Below are positions 34,424 through 43,215 of a DNA stretch of 64,000 nt, piece after piece. The stretch spans positions 1-64,000 of the forward strand of contig JAQGOE010000129.1 of assembly GCA_028293725.1 (NCBI GenBank), given 5' to 3'. The position numbers were made by a program, and so were the translations under genes. Each line of letters opens with the position of its first letter. Positions within the stretch are counted from its first letter, which is position 1. The stretch is from Gammaproteobacteria bacterium. GTDB lineage: Bacteria; Pseudomonadota; Gammaproteobacteria; Steroidobacterales; Steroidobacteraceae. The notes beneath the pieces are model-generated. The model worked only from the letters and a program-made list of their open reading frames with translations, was not told the DNA's origin and ran no database searches.

Positions 34424-35365
34424 ATGCCTAAACATCTAACTCTGGCGACGTCCGCATTGGCCGAGCTCGTGGCGGTTTTTCTGCTCACTGCATTCGCCAC
34501 AGCGGCGACGGCGGCGATTGAGGCTTACCCGGCCACATTCCACACCGAGATGGTGCCGACCAACGGCACCCGGCTCTATGTCCGCGTGGGCGGCAAAGGA
34601 CCGGCCGTCGTCCTCTTGCATGGCTTCGGTGACACTGGAGACATGTGGGCACCCCTGGCCGCAGTGCTCGTCAAGGACCACACCGTGATCGTCCCCGACC
34701 TCCGCGGTATGGGTCTGTCAGACCACCCTGACACCGGCTACACCAAAAAGAACCAGGCTGTTGACATCGCCGGTGTCATGGATGCACTCAAGGTGCAGCA
34801 GGCAGCCCTGGTAACGCACGATATCGGCGACATGGTGGGCTATGCACTGGCCGCACAGTATCCCGCCCGAGTCACCCGCTGGGTGGTGATCGACGCGCCG
34901 CTGCCGGGCATCGGTGACTGGGACAAAATCCTCCTCACTCCCATGCTGTGGCATTTCAACTTCCGGGGCCCGGACGAAGAGCGGCTCGTACAGGGTCGCG
35001 AGCGGATTTACCTCGACCGCTTCTACAACGAATTGTCCGCCGATCCGAAGTCGATCGATGAGGCAACGCGCCAGCACTACGCCGACCTTTATGCGCGGCC
35101 GCACGCCATGCACGACGCCTTTGAGCAATTCGGCGCCTTCAACCAGGACGCCATAGACAACAAGGCGCTGCTGGCCAAGGTGGGCAAGCTGACCCTGCCG
35201 GTGCTCGCGATCGGAGCCGAAAAATCCTTCGGCGCCGCCGAGCTGGAGGATCTGCGGTATGTCGCCAGCAATGTGACCGGCGGCATCGTGCCCAACTCCG
35301 GACATTGGATCATGGAAGAGAACCCCAAGGCGACCATCCAGCAGGTCACGGCCTTTCTGAAGTAG
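34424..35365 (+). CDS. Exported alpha/beta hydrolase, Cif-like epoxide hydrolase
   Basis: A 313-residue protein with a signal peptide (VAVFLLTAFATAATAAIEA). The fold has HGFGDTGDMW (oxyanion hole), the nucleophile elbow THDIGDMVGYA with aspartate as nucleophile, and GHWIMEENP with the catalytic histidine. An aspartate nucleophile with a histidine in PMLWHFNF matches the secreted epoxide hydrolase Cif of Pseudomonas aeruginosa, in which the adjacent strand reads EAP; here it is VVIDAPLP, with Asp replacing the charge-relay Glu. The cap region YADLYARPHAMHDAF also resembles Cif. A haloacetate dehalogenase is the alternative. It is divergent from a LysR gene that probably controls it. Confidence 0.8.
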   Translation: MPKHLTLATSALAELVAVFLLTAFATAATAAIEAYPATFHTEMVPTNGTRLYVRVGGKGPAVVLLHGFGDTGDMWAPLAAVLVKDHTVIVPDLRGMGLSDHPDTGYTKKNQAVDIAGVMDALKVQQAALVTHDIGDMVGYALAAQYPARVTRWVVIDAPLPGIGDWDKILLTPMLWHFNFRGPDEERLVQGRERIYLDRFYNELSADPKSIDEATRQHYADLYARPHAMHDAFEQFGAFNQDAIDNKALLAKVGKLTLPVLAIGAEKSFGAAELEDLRYVASNVTGGIVPNSGHWIMEENPKATIQQVTAFLK

Positions 35366-35549
35366 GGAAAATACTGGCGCTGAAAAAATAGAGGGCCGCG
35401 CCGGCGGCAAGGGCTGCAGGCGGCGGCGGGGGACTCAGCGGCGGCGCTCCGGCCGCCGGAGAGGGACCGCGACGGCGGCAGGAACGCCCTTCGGCTAGAA
35501 TAGGCGCAGCAACTCAAGCCGCCAGCGGCCGCCCGCCGCAGAGAGTGAA

Positions 35550-37091
35550 ATGTCCGTCATCCAGCAGGAAGATCTCATCCAGAGCGTAGCCGACGCCCTG
35601 CAGTACATCAGCTATTACCACCCGCTCGATTACATCACCTCGCTCGGCCGGGCTTACGAGCTCGAGCAGAGTCCCGCGGCCAAGGACGCCATCGCCCAGA
35701 TCCTCACCAACAGCCGTATGTGCGCCGAGGGGCGGCGGCCGATCTGCCAGGACACCGGCATTGTCACGGTGTTCATGAAAGTGGGGATGGACGTGCGCTG
35801 GGGGAGCAAGTCCGGTGCAGCCACGCTCGGTGTCAGCGATATGGTGAACGAGGGCGTGCGCCAGGCCTATCTCTTCCCCGAAAACGTGCTGCGCGCGTCG
35901 ATCGTCAATCCGCCCGAAGGCGCGCGTAAAAATACGAAGGACAACACGCCGGCCGTCATCCACTACGAGATCGTGCCGGGTGACACGGTCGACGTGCAGG
36001 TGGCGGCCAAGGGCGGTGGCTCGGAGAACAAGTCGAAGTTCGTGATGCTCGAGCCCTCGGACTCGATTGTCGACTGGGTATTGAAAACCGTCCCGACCAT
36101 GGGCGCGGGATGGTGCCCACCGGGCATGCTCGGCATCGGCATCGGCGGCACGGCCGAGAAAGCGATGGTGATGGCGAAGGAATCGCTGATGGAGTCCATC
36201 GATATCCAGGAAGTCATTGCACGCGGTCCGAAGGGCTGGCTGGAAGAATTGCGTGTGGAGCTTTTCGAGAAGGTCAACGCGCTCGGTATCGGCGCGCAAG
36301 GACTCGGCGGACTCGCAACGGTTCTGGACGTCAAGATCCTGTCGGCGCCCACTCACGCCGCATCCAAGCCGGTCGCGATCATTCCAAATTGCGCCGCCAC
36401 TCGCCACGTGCATTTCTCGCTCGATGGCAACGGTCCCGCGAAACTCGAAGCACCGCCACTGGATGCCTGGCCAAAGGTTCATTGGGTCGCCGATGCCGCG
36501 AGCAGCCGGCGCGTGGATCTCAACACGCTGACCAGGGATGAAGTCGCCTCGTGGCAGCCGGGACAGCGACTGTTGCTCTCCGGCAAGATGCTGACGGGAC
36601 GCGACGCCGCGCATAAGCGCATTTCCGACATGGTCGCGAATGGCGAAAAGCTACCGGTCGATTTCGCGAACCGCGTCATCTACTACGTAGGCCCTGTTGA
36701 TCCGGTGCGCGAAGAGGCGGTAGGCCCGGCGGGCCCCACCACTGCCACGCGCATGGACAAGTTCACCGAGCTGATGCTGGCAAAGACCGGTCTCATCGCC
36801 ATGATCGGCAAAGCGGAGCGCGGTCCCGTGGCGATCGAAGCGATCAAGAATCACAAGGCCGCGTACCTGATGGCCGTCGGTGGCGCGGCTTACCTGGTCT
36901 CGAAGGCGATCCGCGGCGCGAAAGTCCTCGCCTTCGAGGATCTCGGTATGGAGGCGATCTACGAATTCGACGTGCAGGACATGCCGGTTACGGTGGCGGT
37001 CGACTCGACCGGTACCTCCGTACATAACACCGGCCCGAAGGAATGGCGCGTAAAAATCGCGTCGCTACAGACGCGAGCGACCACTAAATAG
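35550..37091 (+). CDS. Class I fumarate hydratase
   Basis: A 513-residue protein spanning the alpha and beta parts of class I fumarases in one chain, as in E. coli FumA/FumB. Cys66 (RPICQDTG), Cys189 (GAGWCPPGM) and Cys281 (IIPNCAATRH) fit the three ligands of the oxygen-sensitive 4Fe-4S cluster. The C-terminal part has HKRISDMVANGEKLPVDFAN (first 20) and YYVGPVDP. It interconverts fumarate and malate in the TCA cycle. It is transcribed alone; the upstream 184 bases hold GC-rich repeats. Confidence 0.93.
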   Translation: MSVIQQEDLIQSVADALQYISYYHPLDYITSLGRAYELEQSPAAKDAIAQILTNSRMCAEGRRPICQDTGIVTVFMKVGMDVRWGSKSGAATLGVSDMVNEGVRQAYLFPENVLRASIVNPPEGARKNTKDNTPAVIHYEIVPGDTVDVQVAAKGGGSENKSKFVMLEPSDSIVDWVLKTVPTMGAGWCPPGMLGIGIGGTAEKAMVMAKESLMESIDIQEVIARGPKGWLEELRVELFEKVNALGIGAQGLGGLATVLDVKILSAPTHAASKPVAIIPNCAATRHVHFSLDGNGPAKLEAPPLDAWPKVHWVADAASSRRVDLNTLTRDEVASWQPGQRLLLSGKMLTGRDAAHKRISDMVANGEKLPVDFANRVIYYVGPVDPVREEAVGPAGPTTATRMDKFTELMLAKTGLIAMIGKAERGPVAIEAIKNHKAAYLMAVGGAAYLVSKAIRGAKVLAFEDLGMEAIYEFDVQDMPVTVAVDSTGTSVHNTGPKEWRVKIASLQTRATTK

Positions 37092-37107
37092 GCCATCGGC
37101 AAATAGA

Positions 37108-38199
37108 CTATCGGCGAGGAAGCTCGACGAGGAAGCTCGTGCTTCGCGCGTCGGTCTTTACATCCACTCGGCCTCCGTGGGCGAGTACGATCTGTTGCAC
37201 GATGTAGAGCCCGAGTCCCAGGCCCTCACGGCGACCTAACTGCCGCTGGCCCCCGCGGAAGGGGTCGAACAGATGCGGCAGAACGTCTTCCGGTATCACA
37301 CCCGTGTTACTAACCGTGAGCGTGACCCAGTCCGGCCGCGTACCGTTCAAGATGACTTCGATCGGATCCTTGCTTTCGCCGTGCTCGAGCGCGTTGCCGA
37401 TGAGGTTTGAAGTCACCTGTGCAAGCCGGTCTGCATCCCAACTACCCGTCAGATCGCCTTCCAGGCGAGTCTCGAATCGTCCGGTCGGGAAGGCGACCTG
37501 GTGCTCCTGAATGACCCTTTGCACCAGCACAGCGAATTCCGTCTCCTGCCGCCGTAGCGGAATGCCGCCACCCAGCCGTGCACGGGTGAGATCCAACATG
37601 TCGTCGATCATGCGGCTCATACGCCTGCCGCTGCTCACCATACGAGTTGCGGACTGCTTCACGACATCTTCCTTGGAGATGCGCTCGAGGAGGTTGGCCG
37701 AATTCAGGATGGCGCTGAGCGGATTACGCAGATCGTGGCCCAGCACCGCGGTAAACAGCTCGTTCAGGCGCAATGTCTCGGTCAACTCCTGGAGCTGGCG
37801 GGCGAGCTGTTGCTTCTGGAGGTAGAGCTGAAAAAACACGTCCGCCTTGCTCTTGAGAATGTGCGGATCGATCGGCTTGTAGAGAAAATCCACGGCGCCC
37901 GTATCGTAGCCCTTGAAGAGCCGATACTGGTCGCGGACGCCGGCGGTGACGAAGATGATCGGAACGTGTCGCGTACGGTCGCTGCCACGCATGAGCTCCG
38001 CTAGCTCGAACCCGTCCATGTCGGGCATCTGCACGTCCAGGAATGCCAAGGCGACCTCGTTGGCCAGCAACAACTCGAGAGCCTCGGCGCCAGAGCGTGC
38101 CTGGAGGATCTCCACGTCCTCACGGCGTAATAGCGCCGCGAGCGCGAGGAGGTTTTCCTCGAGATCATCGACTAACAGGCACTTTACACGGGCGGTCAT
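37108..38199 (-). CDS. Receiver-histidine kinase (REC-HisKA-HATPase)
   Basis: A 363-residue cytoplasmic protein. The receiver (about 1-120) has the acidic pair in VDDLEEN, the phospho-acceptor aspartate in LAFLDVQMPDMDG and lysine in LYKPID. A short coiled coil leads to HisKA with GHDLRNPLS and an HATPase domain (SNLIGNALEHG, GLGLGLYIVQQIV). There is no input domain, so signal arrives by phosphotransfer to the receiver. It is last of a four-gene minus-strand unit after cheB and probably takes phosphate from, or feeds, the hybrid kinase at 39659-43162. Confidence 0.9.
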   Translation of the reverse strand: MTARVKCLLVDDLEENLLALAALLRREDVEILQARSGAEALELLLANEVALAFLDVQMPDMDGFELAELMRGSDRTRHVPIIFVTAGVRDQYRLFKGYDTGAVDFLYKPIDPHILKSKADVFFQLYLQKQQLARQLQELTETLRLNELFTAVLGHDLRNPLSAILNSANLLERISKEDVVKQSATRMVSSGRRMSRMIDDMLDLTRARLGGGIPLRRQETEFAVLVQRVIQEHQVAFPTGRFETRLEGDLTGSWDADRLAQVTSNLIGNALEHGESKDPIEVILNGTRPDWVTLTVSNTGVIPEDVLPHLFDPFRGGQRQLGRREGLGLGLYIVQQIVLAHGGRVDVKTDARSTSFLVELPRR

Positions 38200-38230
38200 T
38201 CAGTCAGCCTGCCGAAAAACGTACGACTCA

Positions 38231-38821
38231 TCATTTCATTCCCCAGGTCTCGAAGAGACTCTGCAGCTGCGCCAGCGAAAGCACGAAGTCGACCGGCCCC
38301 TCCCGCAGGGCGGCCTCCGGCAGGAAGGGCACGGCGGCACCGCCCGGGTCCTGCACGACCGTGCAGCCCCCGGCACGGCCGATCGCGGCCAGCCCCTCGG
38401 CGCCATCCTGGTTGGCGCCGGTCAGAATCAATCCCAACAGGCGCTCGCCGTAGATATCCGCCGCCGAATCGAACAGCACGTCGATGGAGGGTCGTGAAAA
38501 ATGCACGGGCTCGTCACTAGACAGCGCCAGTGCCGGACCACGGTCCAACAGCAAATGATAATCGGGTGGCGCAAAGTACACGGTGCCCGGCTGCACCGGT
38601 TCTTTGTCCTCCGCTTCACGAACCGGCAATGCACACCGGGCGCCGAAGAGCTCGGAGAGCAGGCTCGGCCGCTCGCGCGGTATATGAATCACGATGAAGA
38701 AGGAAGCACGACAGGCCGCGGGCAGTATCGATAGGAGCGTGGATAACACGTCCACGCCGCCGGCCGAGGCGCCGATCGCGACAGCTTCGATAGCACGCGT
38801 CGCGGGCATGAGTGGCGTCAC
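38231..38821 (-). CDS. CheB-type methylesterase domain protein, no receiver
   Basis: About 196 residues consisting only of the CheB catalytic domain: AIGASAGGV with the catalytic serine, VIHIPRERPS with the histidine, and TGANQDGAEGL with the aspartate. The N-terminal receiver of true CheB is missing. GTG 38821 is the preferred start: it overlaps the CheR stop as GTGA and has AAGGAGG four bases upstream, while ATG 38809 is 16 bases away. It would remove methyl groups or deamidate receptors; with CheR it forms a methylation pair in a cluster with no chemoreceptor gene nearby. Confidence 0.88.
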   Translation of the reverse strand: MTPLMPATRAIEAVAIGASAGGVDVLSTLLSILPAACRASFFIVIHIPRERPSLLSELFGARCALPVREAEDKEPVQPGTVYFAPPDYHLLLDRGPALALSSDEPVHFSRPSIDVLFDSAADIYGERLLGLILTGANQDGAEGLAAIGRAGGCTVVQDPGGAAVPFLPEAALREGPVDFVLSLAQLQSLFETWGMK

Positions 38822-39642
38822 GAAGCCTCCTTCTGGAAGATCTTGTCGCTCACGGCGAAATCCGAGAAGGCGAACGACTGCGTCGAAAAGCGTAGCGATT
38901 CTTTCGCGCCGAGACCGAGAAACCCTTTCCGGCACAACGAGTCGCGGAACAATCCCAACACCCGGTCCTGCAACTCGCGATCGAAATAGATGAGCACGTT
39001 GCGGCAGGAGACCAGCTGCACTTCCGAAAAGGTGCTGTCGGTGGACAGGCTGTGATCGGCGAACACGATGTTTGTTTTGAGCGACTTGTCGAACACCGCC
39101 TTGCCATACGCGGCCGTGTAGTAGTCGGACAGCGAGCTGCGCGCGCCGGACTTACGGTGGTTCTCGGTGAATCCGCCGATACGCGCGGCATCGTAGATGC
39201 CCGACTGCGCCCGCTCCAGCGCCCCGGCATTGATGTCCGTCGCGTAGATCAGGGAGCGCTCCAGCAGTCCCTCTTCCTGCAACAGGATGGCCATCGAGTA
39301 GACCTCTTCGCCGGTACTGCACCCGGCCACCCAGATCTTCAGCGACGGGTAGGTCCGCAGCAGGGGCACGACCTTCTCGCGCAGCGCCCGGAAATACGCC
39401 GGGTCGCGAAACATCTCGCTCACCTGCACGGTGAGGAAATCGAGTAGCGCCGGAAACAGCGCCGGCTCATGTAGGAGCCGGTCCTGCAATTGCGACAGCG
39501 TCTGGCAGCCGAACCGCTCCATCGCCTGTGTCAGGCGGCGCTTGAGTGACGCAGCGGCATAACCGCGGAAGTCGTAATGATACTTGCGGTACACAGCCTC
39601 GAGCAGCAGCGGCAACTCGATGTCGAAGGCAGTGCTGGTCAC
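38818..39642 (-). CDS. CheR-type protein-glutamate methyltransferase
   Basis: About 274 residues from a GTG at 39642. The N-terminal helical domain has YDFRGYAAASLKRRLTQAME, and the SAM domain has VAGCSTGEEVYSMAILL and SCRNVLIYFD, which define CheR. An ANVIF-like sequence (TNIVFADHSL) is present. The AGGAG site after the hybrid-kinase stop (39659) is 11 bases from the GTG; the frame extends into that gene but without conserved residues. It methylates glutamates on receptor-like proteins. The next gene on this strand is the matching CheB. Confidence 0.9.
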   Translation of the reverse strand: MTSTAFDIELPLLLEAVYRKYHYDFRGYAAASLKRRLTQAMERFGCQTLSQLQDRLLHEPALFPALLDFLTVQVSEMFRDPAYFRALREKVVPLLRTYPSLKIWVAGCSTGEEVYSMAILLQEEGLLERSLIYATDINAGALERAQSGIYDAARIGGFTENHRKSGARSSLSDYYTAAYGKAVFDKSLKTNIVFADHSLSTDSTFSEVQLVSCRNVLIYFDRELQDRVLGLFRDSLCRKGFLGLGAKESLRFSTQSFAFSDFAVSDKIFQKEAS

Positions 39643-39658
39643 TTCGCCCGTGACTCCT

Positions 39659-42600
39659 TTACTGCGCCATCCAAACCCGGACGAGCGACAGCAGTTTATC
39701 GACATCCAGTGGCTTGGCGATGTAGTCGTTGGCTCCAGCCTGCAGGCATTTCTCCTGGTCGTCCTTCATCGCCTTGGCGGTGAGCGCAATGATGGGGAGC
39801 TTCTGCCATTCGGGGCGCTTGCGGATCTCGCGCATGGCCGTGAGACCGTCCATCTCGGGCATCATGATGTCCATCAGTACGAGGTCAACATTAGTCTCGG
39901 CGGCCACCGAGCTGCGTGCGAGCACCTCCAGGGCTTCCCGGCCATTGCGTGCGATCTCCACTTTCGCGCCGCGTGGCTCGAGAACTTTCGAGAGCGCGAA
40001 GATATTGCGCACGTCGTCCTCCACGATGAGGATGCGGCGGCCCTCAAAAGCGGACTCGCGGTCCCGCGCCTCGCGCAACATGCGCTGGTGCTCCGGCGGC
40101 AACTTGGACTCGACCTGGTGCAGAAACAGGGTGACCTCGTCCAGCAGGCGCTCGGGTGAGCGAACGTCCTTGATGATGATGGAGCGCGAAAACCGTCGCA
40201 GTCTTTGTTCCTCGTCGCGGGTGAGGGATCGGCCCGTATAGACGATGACCGGCGGAAAAGACACCTCATCCGTTTCCGCCATCCGTTGCAGCATTTCATA
40301 GCCACTCAGGTCGGGCAGACTCAGGTCCAGCACGAGACAGTCGAAGGTCGTTTGCTTCAGACGCTCCAGGGCTTCGGTGGCCGTGGCAACATCCGAAATC
40401 TCCACTCCTTCGCTCGAGAGTAACTGCCGGATGCTGTCACGCTGCCGCGGGTCGTCCTCCACGACGAGCACCCGGCGTACCCCCTGCTGGAGCTTGGCTT
40501 CGAGTTTCTCGAAGGCCGTCAACAACTGCTCGCGCTTCACGGGCTTGAGTGCGTAACCGACTGCTCCGAGACTGAGCGCTTCCTGGCTGAAGTCCGCGAC
40601 CGATACGGCGTGCACCGGGATGTGACGCGTGATCGGGGTGCGCTTGAGATCGTTGAGAACTTCGAGACCGGGGCGATCGGGGAGATTCATGTCCAGAATG
40701 ATCGCGTGCACCCTGAATCTCTGCGCGGCGACCAGAGCGTCGCCCGCCGTTTGAGTGGCGACACAAAGGAACCCCAACTCACGCGCCAGATCGCGCAGGA
40801 TCACGGCGAACCGCAGATCGTCCTCCACGATGAGAATAATCCTCGAGTCGGCCGCTATCCGCGCGCGGTCGTCCTCCACGAGCGATGGTGTGAGCTCGAT
40901 GGGGAGGGGCGGCTGCGCGAAATTGAACGCTGGAGATAAGGTCGGCGCTCTGGCGGCCGGCGGTGGCTCAGGCTGCAACAATGTTGAGGCGAGGCTGACA
41001 CCAGTCTGACTCGAGCGTTCGATAGCGGCCGGCCCCGAGTACTGCAACGGAAGCGTGAGCGTGAAGACACTGCCCTTCCCCGCCTCACTCTGCACCGTAA
41101 CATCGCCACCCAGCAGTCGGGCGAGATCCCGCGAAATTGACAGGCCCAGACCCGTGCCGCCGTACTTGCGGTGGGTGCTACCGTCGGCCTGGCGGAACGC
41201 CTCGAAAATAATCTCCTGTTGCTCCGGCGGAATGCCAATACCGCTGTCTTGTACGGCGAAGGCAACCTGGCCTCCCGGAGCGGCCGAGACCCGCAGCGAA
41301 ATGGCGCCCCGCTCGGTGAACTTGAAGGCGTTGGAGAGCAGATTTTTCAGGATCTGGCCGAGTCGCTGCGGATCCGTCTCGAGCCGCTCCGGCGTTCCGG
41401 GATCCACCGCAAAGGTGAACGTCAGGCGTCGCTCCCGCGCCAGTGGCTCGAAGCCGCGGCTCAGAGCCTCCACCGTGTGATGTATGCCCACGGACTCCGG
41501 CTGCACTTCGACCTTGCCGGATTCGATCTTCGACAGATCGAGGATGTCATTGATGAGGGCGAGCAGGTCGTTGCCGGCCCCGAAAATGGTCTGGGCAAAC
41601 TTCACCTGCTCCTCGTTGAGCGTGCCCGGCTTGTTGTCCGCGAGCAGCTTCGCCAGGATGAGCGACGAGTTGAGCGGCGTGCGCAACTCGTGACTCATGT
41701 TGGCGAGGAACTCCGACTTGTACTGGTTGGAGCGGGCGAGATCGGCGGCCCGCTCGCTGATCGCCACTTGGGCACGCTGCAGCTCGTCGCGCTGATTCTC
41801 GAGAATGCTGGCCTGTTCCTCCAGCTGCGAGTTGGTTTGCTCGAGCTCGGCCTGCTGCGACTCGAGGCGTACCTGCGATTCCTTCAACACCTGGCTCTGT
41901 TCGGCGAGCTCCTCGTTGGCGACGCGCAGCTCCTCCTGCTGCGACTGCAGCTCTTCGGACTGGCGCTGGGTTTCCTCGAGCAACTCTTCGAGCCTGGTGC
42001 GGTCTTTCGAGGAACGGACGGCGATGCCGATCGCCTCGCGTGCGCGCCGCAAGAGCTCCAGATCCGCGGGTTGTACCGCGCGGAAGAAACCCAGCTCGAC
42101 TACAGCCTGCACCACTCCGCTATCGTTCGCGGGAGCAACCAGGAGTTGTGTCGGATTCGCACGCCCCAGGGTGGACGCGACCGGGAGGTAATTGTCAGGG
42201 ACATCCTGCACCGTCAGGACGCGGTTCTCCTTCAGAGCCTGCCCCGCGAGTCCGTCGCCGGGGCGCAAGGCGTCCGATCGCTGATCATGCCCGGCGGGCA
42301 GGGCGTATCCCGCGAACCGGTGGAACTGCCCACCCGGCTCGACGATGTACATCGCGCCAACCTGCGCATCGAGGTACCGGCCGAGGAAGCCGAGCACATT
42401 CTCCCCGAGCGTTTCCAAGCGCTGCTCGCCCTGCATGCGTTCAGACAGCCCCGCCAGTCCTGACTGCAGCCACGCTTCGGTCTGTTGTGTGAGGAAATCG
42501 CGGGAGGTCAGGAATCCCGCCGCGATAATGAGGACGAACAGGATCGCCGCACCACCGGATGTGATGACCAACGTGAACTCGCTGGCTTGGCGCGCGGTCT

Positions 42601-43162
42601 CGACACGTTGGGCGAGCGTGACGCGCTCCTGGTCTAGGAACTGATCGATGAGATCGCGAATACGATCCATGGTCAACTTGCCACGGTCGGTCAGCACGAG
42701 CGCCAGCGCCCCTTGCGCATTTCCCGACCGCTTGAGCACGATGCTTTCCTGCAGTTCGCCCAGCTTCTGCTCGGCGAAGCGCTGCACCTGGCTCAGCAAC
42801 TCCTGCTGCCGGGGATTGTTGGCCGTCAGGCGCCGCAGCTCCTGCAGTTCGCCCGGAATGTCGGCGCGCGCGTTGTTGTAGGGCTCGAGGTAGCTCTCGC
42901 GGTCGGTCAACAGGTAGCCGCGCTGGCCGGTTTCGGCGTCTTTCACGCTCGACAGGAGGCCATCGACCCGCTGCATAACCGCCAGGGTATGGGTGGTGTT
43001 GGCGGCACTTTCCGCCTCGTCGTTCAGGGAGCGGTAGCCGAAGAATGCTATCAGGAGCACGGTGACGATGGCGGCGGCGAAGCCTGCGAACGTCCTGGGG
43101 GGGAGTGTCGGACCGAACCTGTTGGCCCGACGGGCGTTAGAGGGCGCGGTAGTTTCGCTCAT
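39659..43162 (-). CDS. Hybrid sensor kinase: CHASE3-GAF-HisKA-HATPase with three receivers
   Basis: A 1167-residue inner-membrane protein. TM1 (about 27-46) and TM2 (about 200-220) flank a CHASE3-type periplasmic domain with DAETGQRGYLLT. A GAF-like domain (about 245-400) is followed by a long coiled coil, HisKA (NMSHELRTPLNS, His near 490) and HATPase (LSNAFKFTERG, GTGLGLSISRDLA). Three receivers follow, starting near 777, 899 and 1042, with aspartates in IILDMNLPD, LVLDLSLPD and VLMDIMMPEMDG. All three keep the acidic pair and lysine. It heads the cheR-cheB-kinase unit. Likely a phosphorelay hub for a stress or developmental response; the signal is unknown. Confidence 0.92.
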   Translation of the reverse strand: MSETTAPSNARRANRFGPTLPPRTFAGFAAAIVTVLLIAFFGYRSLNDEAESAANTTHTLAVMQRVDGLLSSVKDAETGQRGYLLTDRESYLEPYNNARADIPGELQELRRLTANNPRQQELLSQVQRFAEQKLGELQESIVLKRSGNAQGALALVLTDRGKLTMDRIRDLIDQFLDQERVTLAQRVETARQASEFTLVITSGGAAILFVLIIAAGFLTSRDFLTQQTEAWLQSGLAGLSERMQGEQRLETLGENVLGFLGRYLDAQVGAMYIVEPGGQFHRFAGYALPAGHDQRSDALRPGDGLAGQALKENRVLTVQDVPDNYLPVASTLGRANPTQLLVAPANDSGVVQAVVELGFFRAVQPADLELLRRAREAIGIAVRSSKDRTRLEELLEETQRQSEELQSQQEELRVANEELAEQSQVLKESQVRLESQQAELEQTNSQLEEQASILENQRDELQRAQVAISERAADLARSNQYKSEFLANMSHELRTPLNSSLILAKLLADNKPGTLNEEQVKFAQTIFGAGNDLLALINDILDLSKIESGKVEVQPESVGIHHTVEALSRGFEPLARERRLTFTFAVDPGTPERLETDPQRLGQILKNLLSNAFKFTERGAISLRVSAAPGGQVAFAVQDSGIGIPPEQQEIIFEAFRQADGSTHRKYGGTGLGLSISRDLARLLGGDVTVQSEAGKGSVFTLTLPLQYSGPAAIERSSQTGVSLASTLLQPEPPPAARAPTLSPAFNFAQPPLPIELTPSLVEDDRARIAADSRIILIVEDDLRFAVILRDLARELGFLCVATQTAGDALVAAQRFRVHAIILDMNLPDRPGLEVLNDLKRTPITRHIPVHAVSVADFSQEALSLGAVGYALKPVKREQLLTAFEKLEAKLQQGVRRVLVVEDDPRQRDSIRQLLSSEGVEISDVATATEALERLKQTTFDCLVLDLSLPDLSGYEMLQRMAETDEVSFPPVIVYTGRSLTRDEEQRLRRFSRSIIIKDVRSPERLLDEVTLFLHQVESKLPPEHQRMLREARDRESAFEGRRILIVEDDVRNIFALSKVLEPRGAKVEIARNGREALEVLARSSVAAETNVDLVLMDIMMPEMDGLTAMREIRKRPEWQKLPIIALTAKAMKDDQEKCLQAGANDYIAKPLDVDKLLSLVRVWMAQ

Positions 43163-43215
43163 GATCTCGTCGTGTCAGGTCACTTCGGTTCGGTTCACCA
43201 GCCAGATTTTCCGCT

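Noticed and set aside
35514..36614. A 366-codon frame antisense to fumarase
   Set aside because: The sense strand encodes a full-length class I fumarase with all three cysteines; the antisense product has no recognisable features.
41171..42463. A 430-codon frame antisense to the hybrid kinase
   Set aside because: It mirrors the coiled-coil and HATPase coding region and has a repetitive Leu/Glu/Arg composition caused by that.
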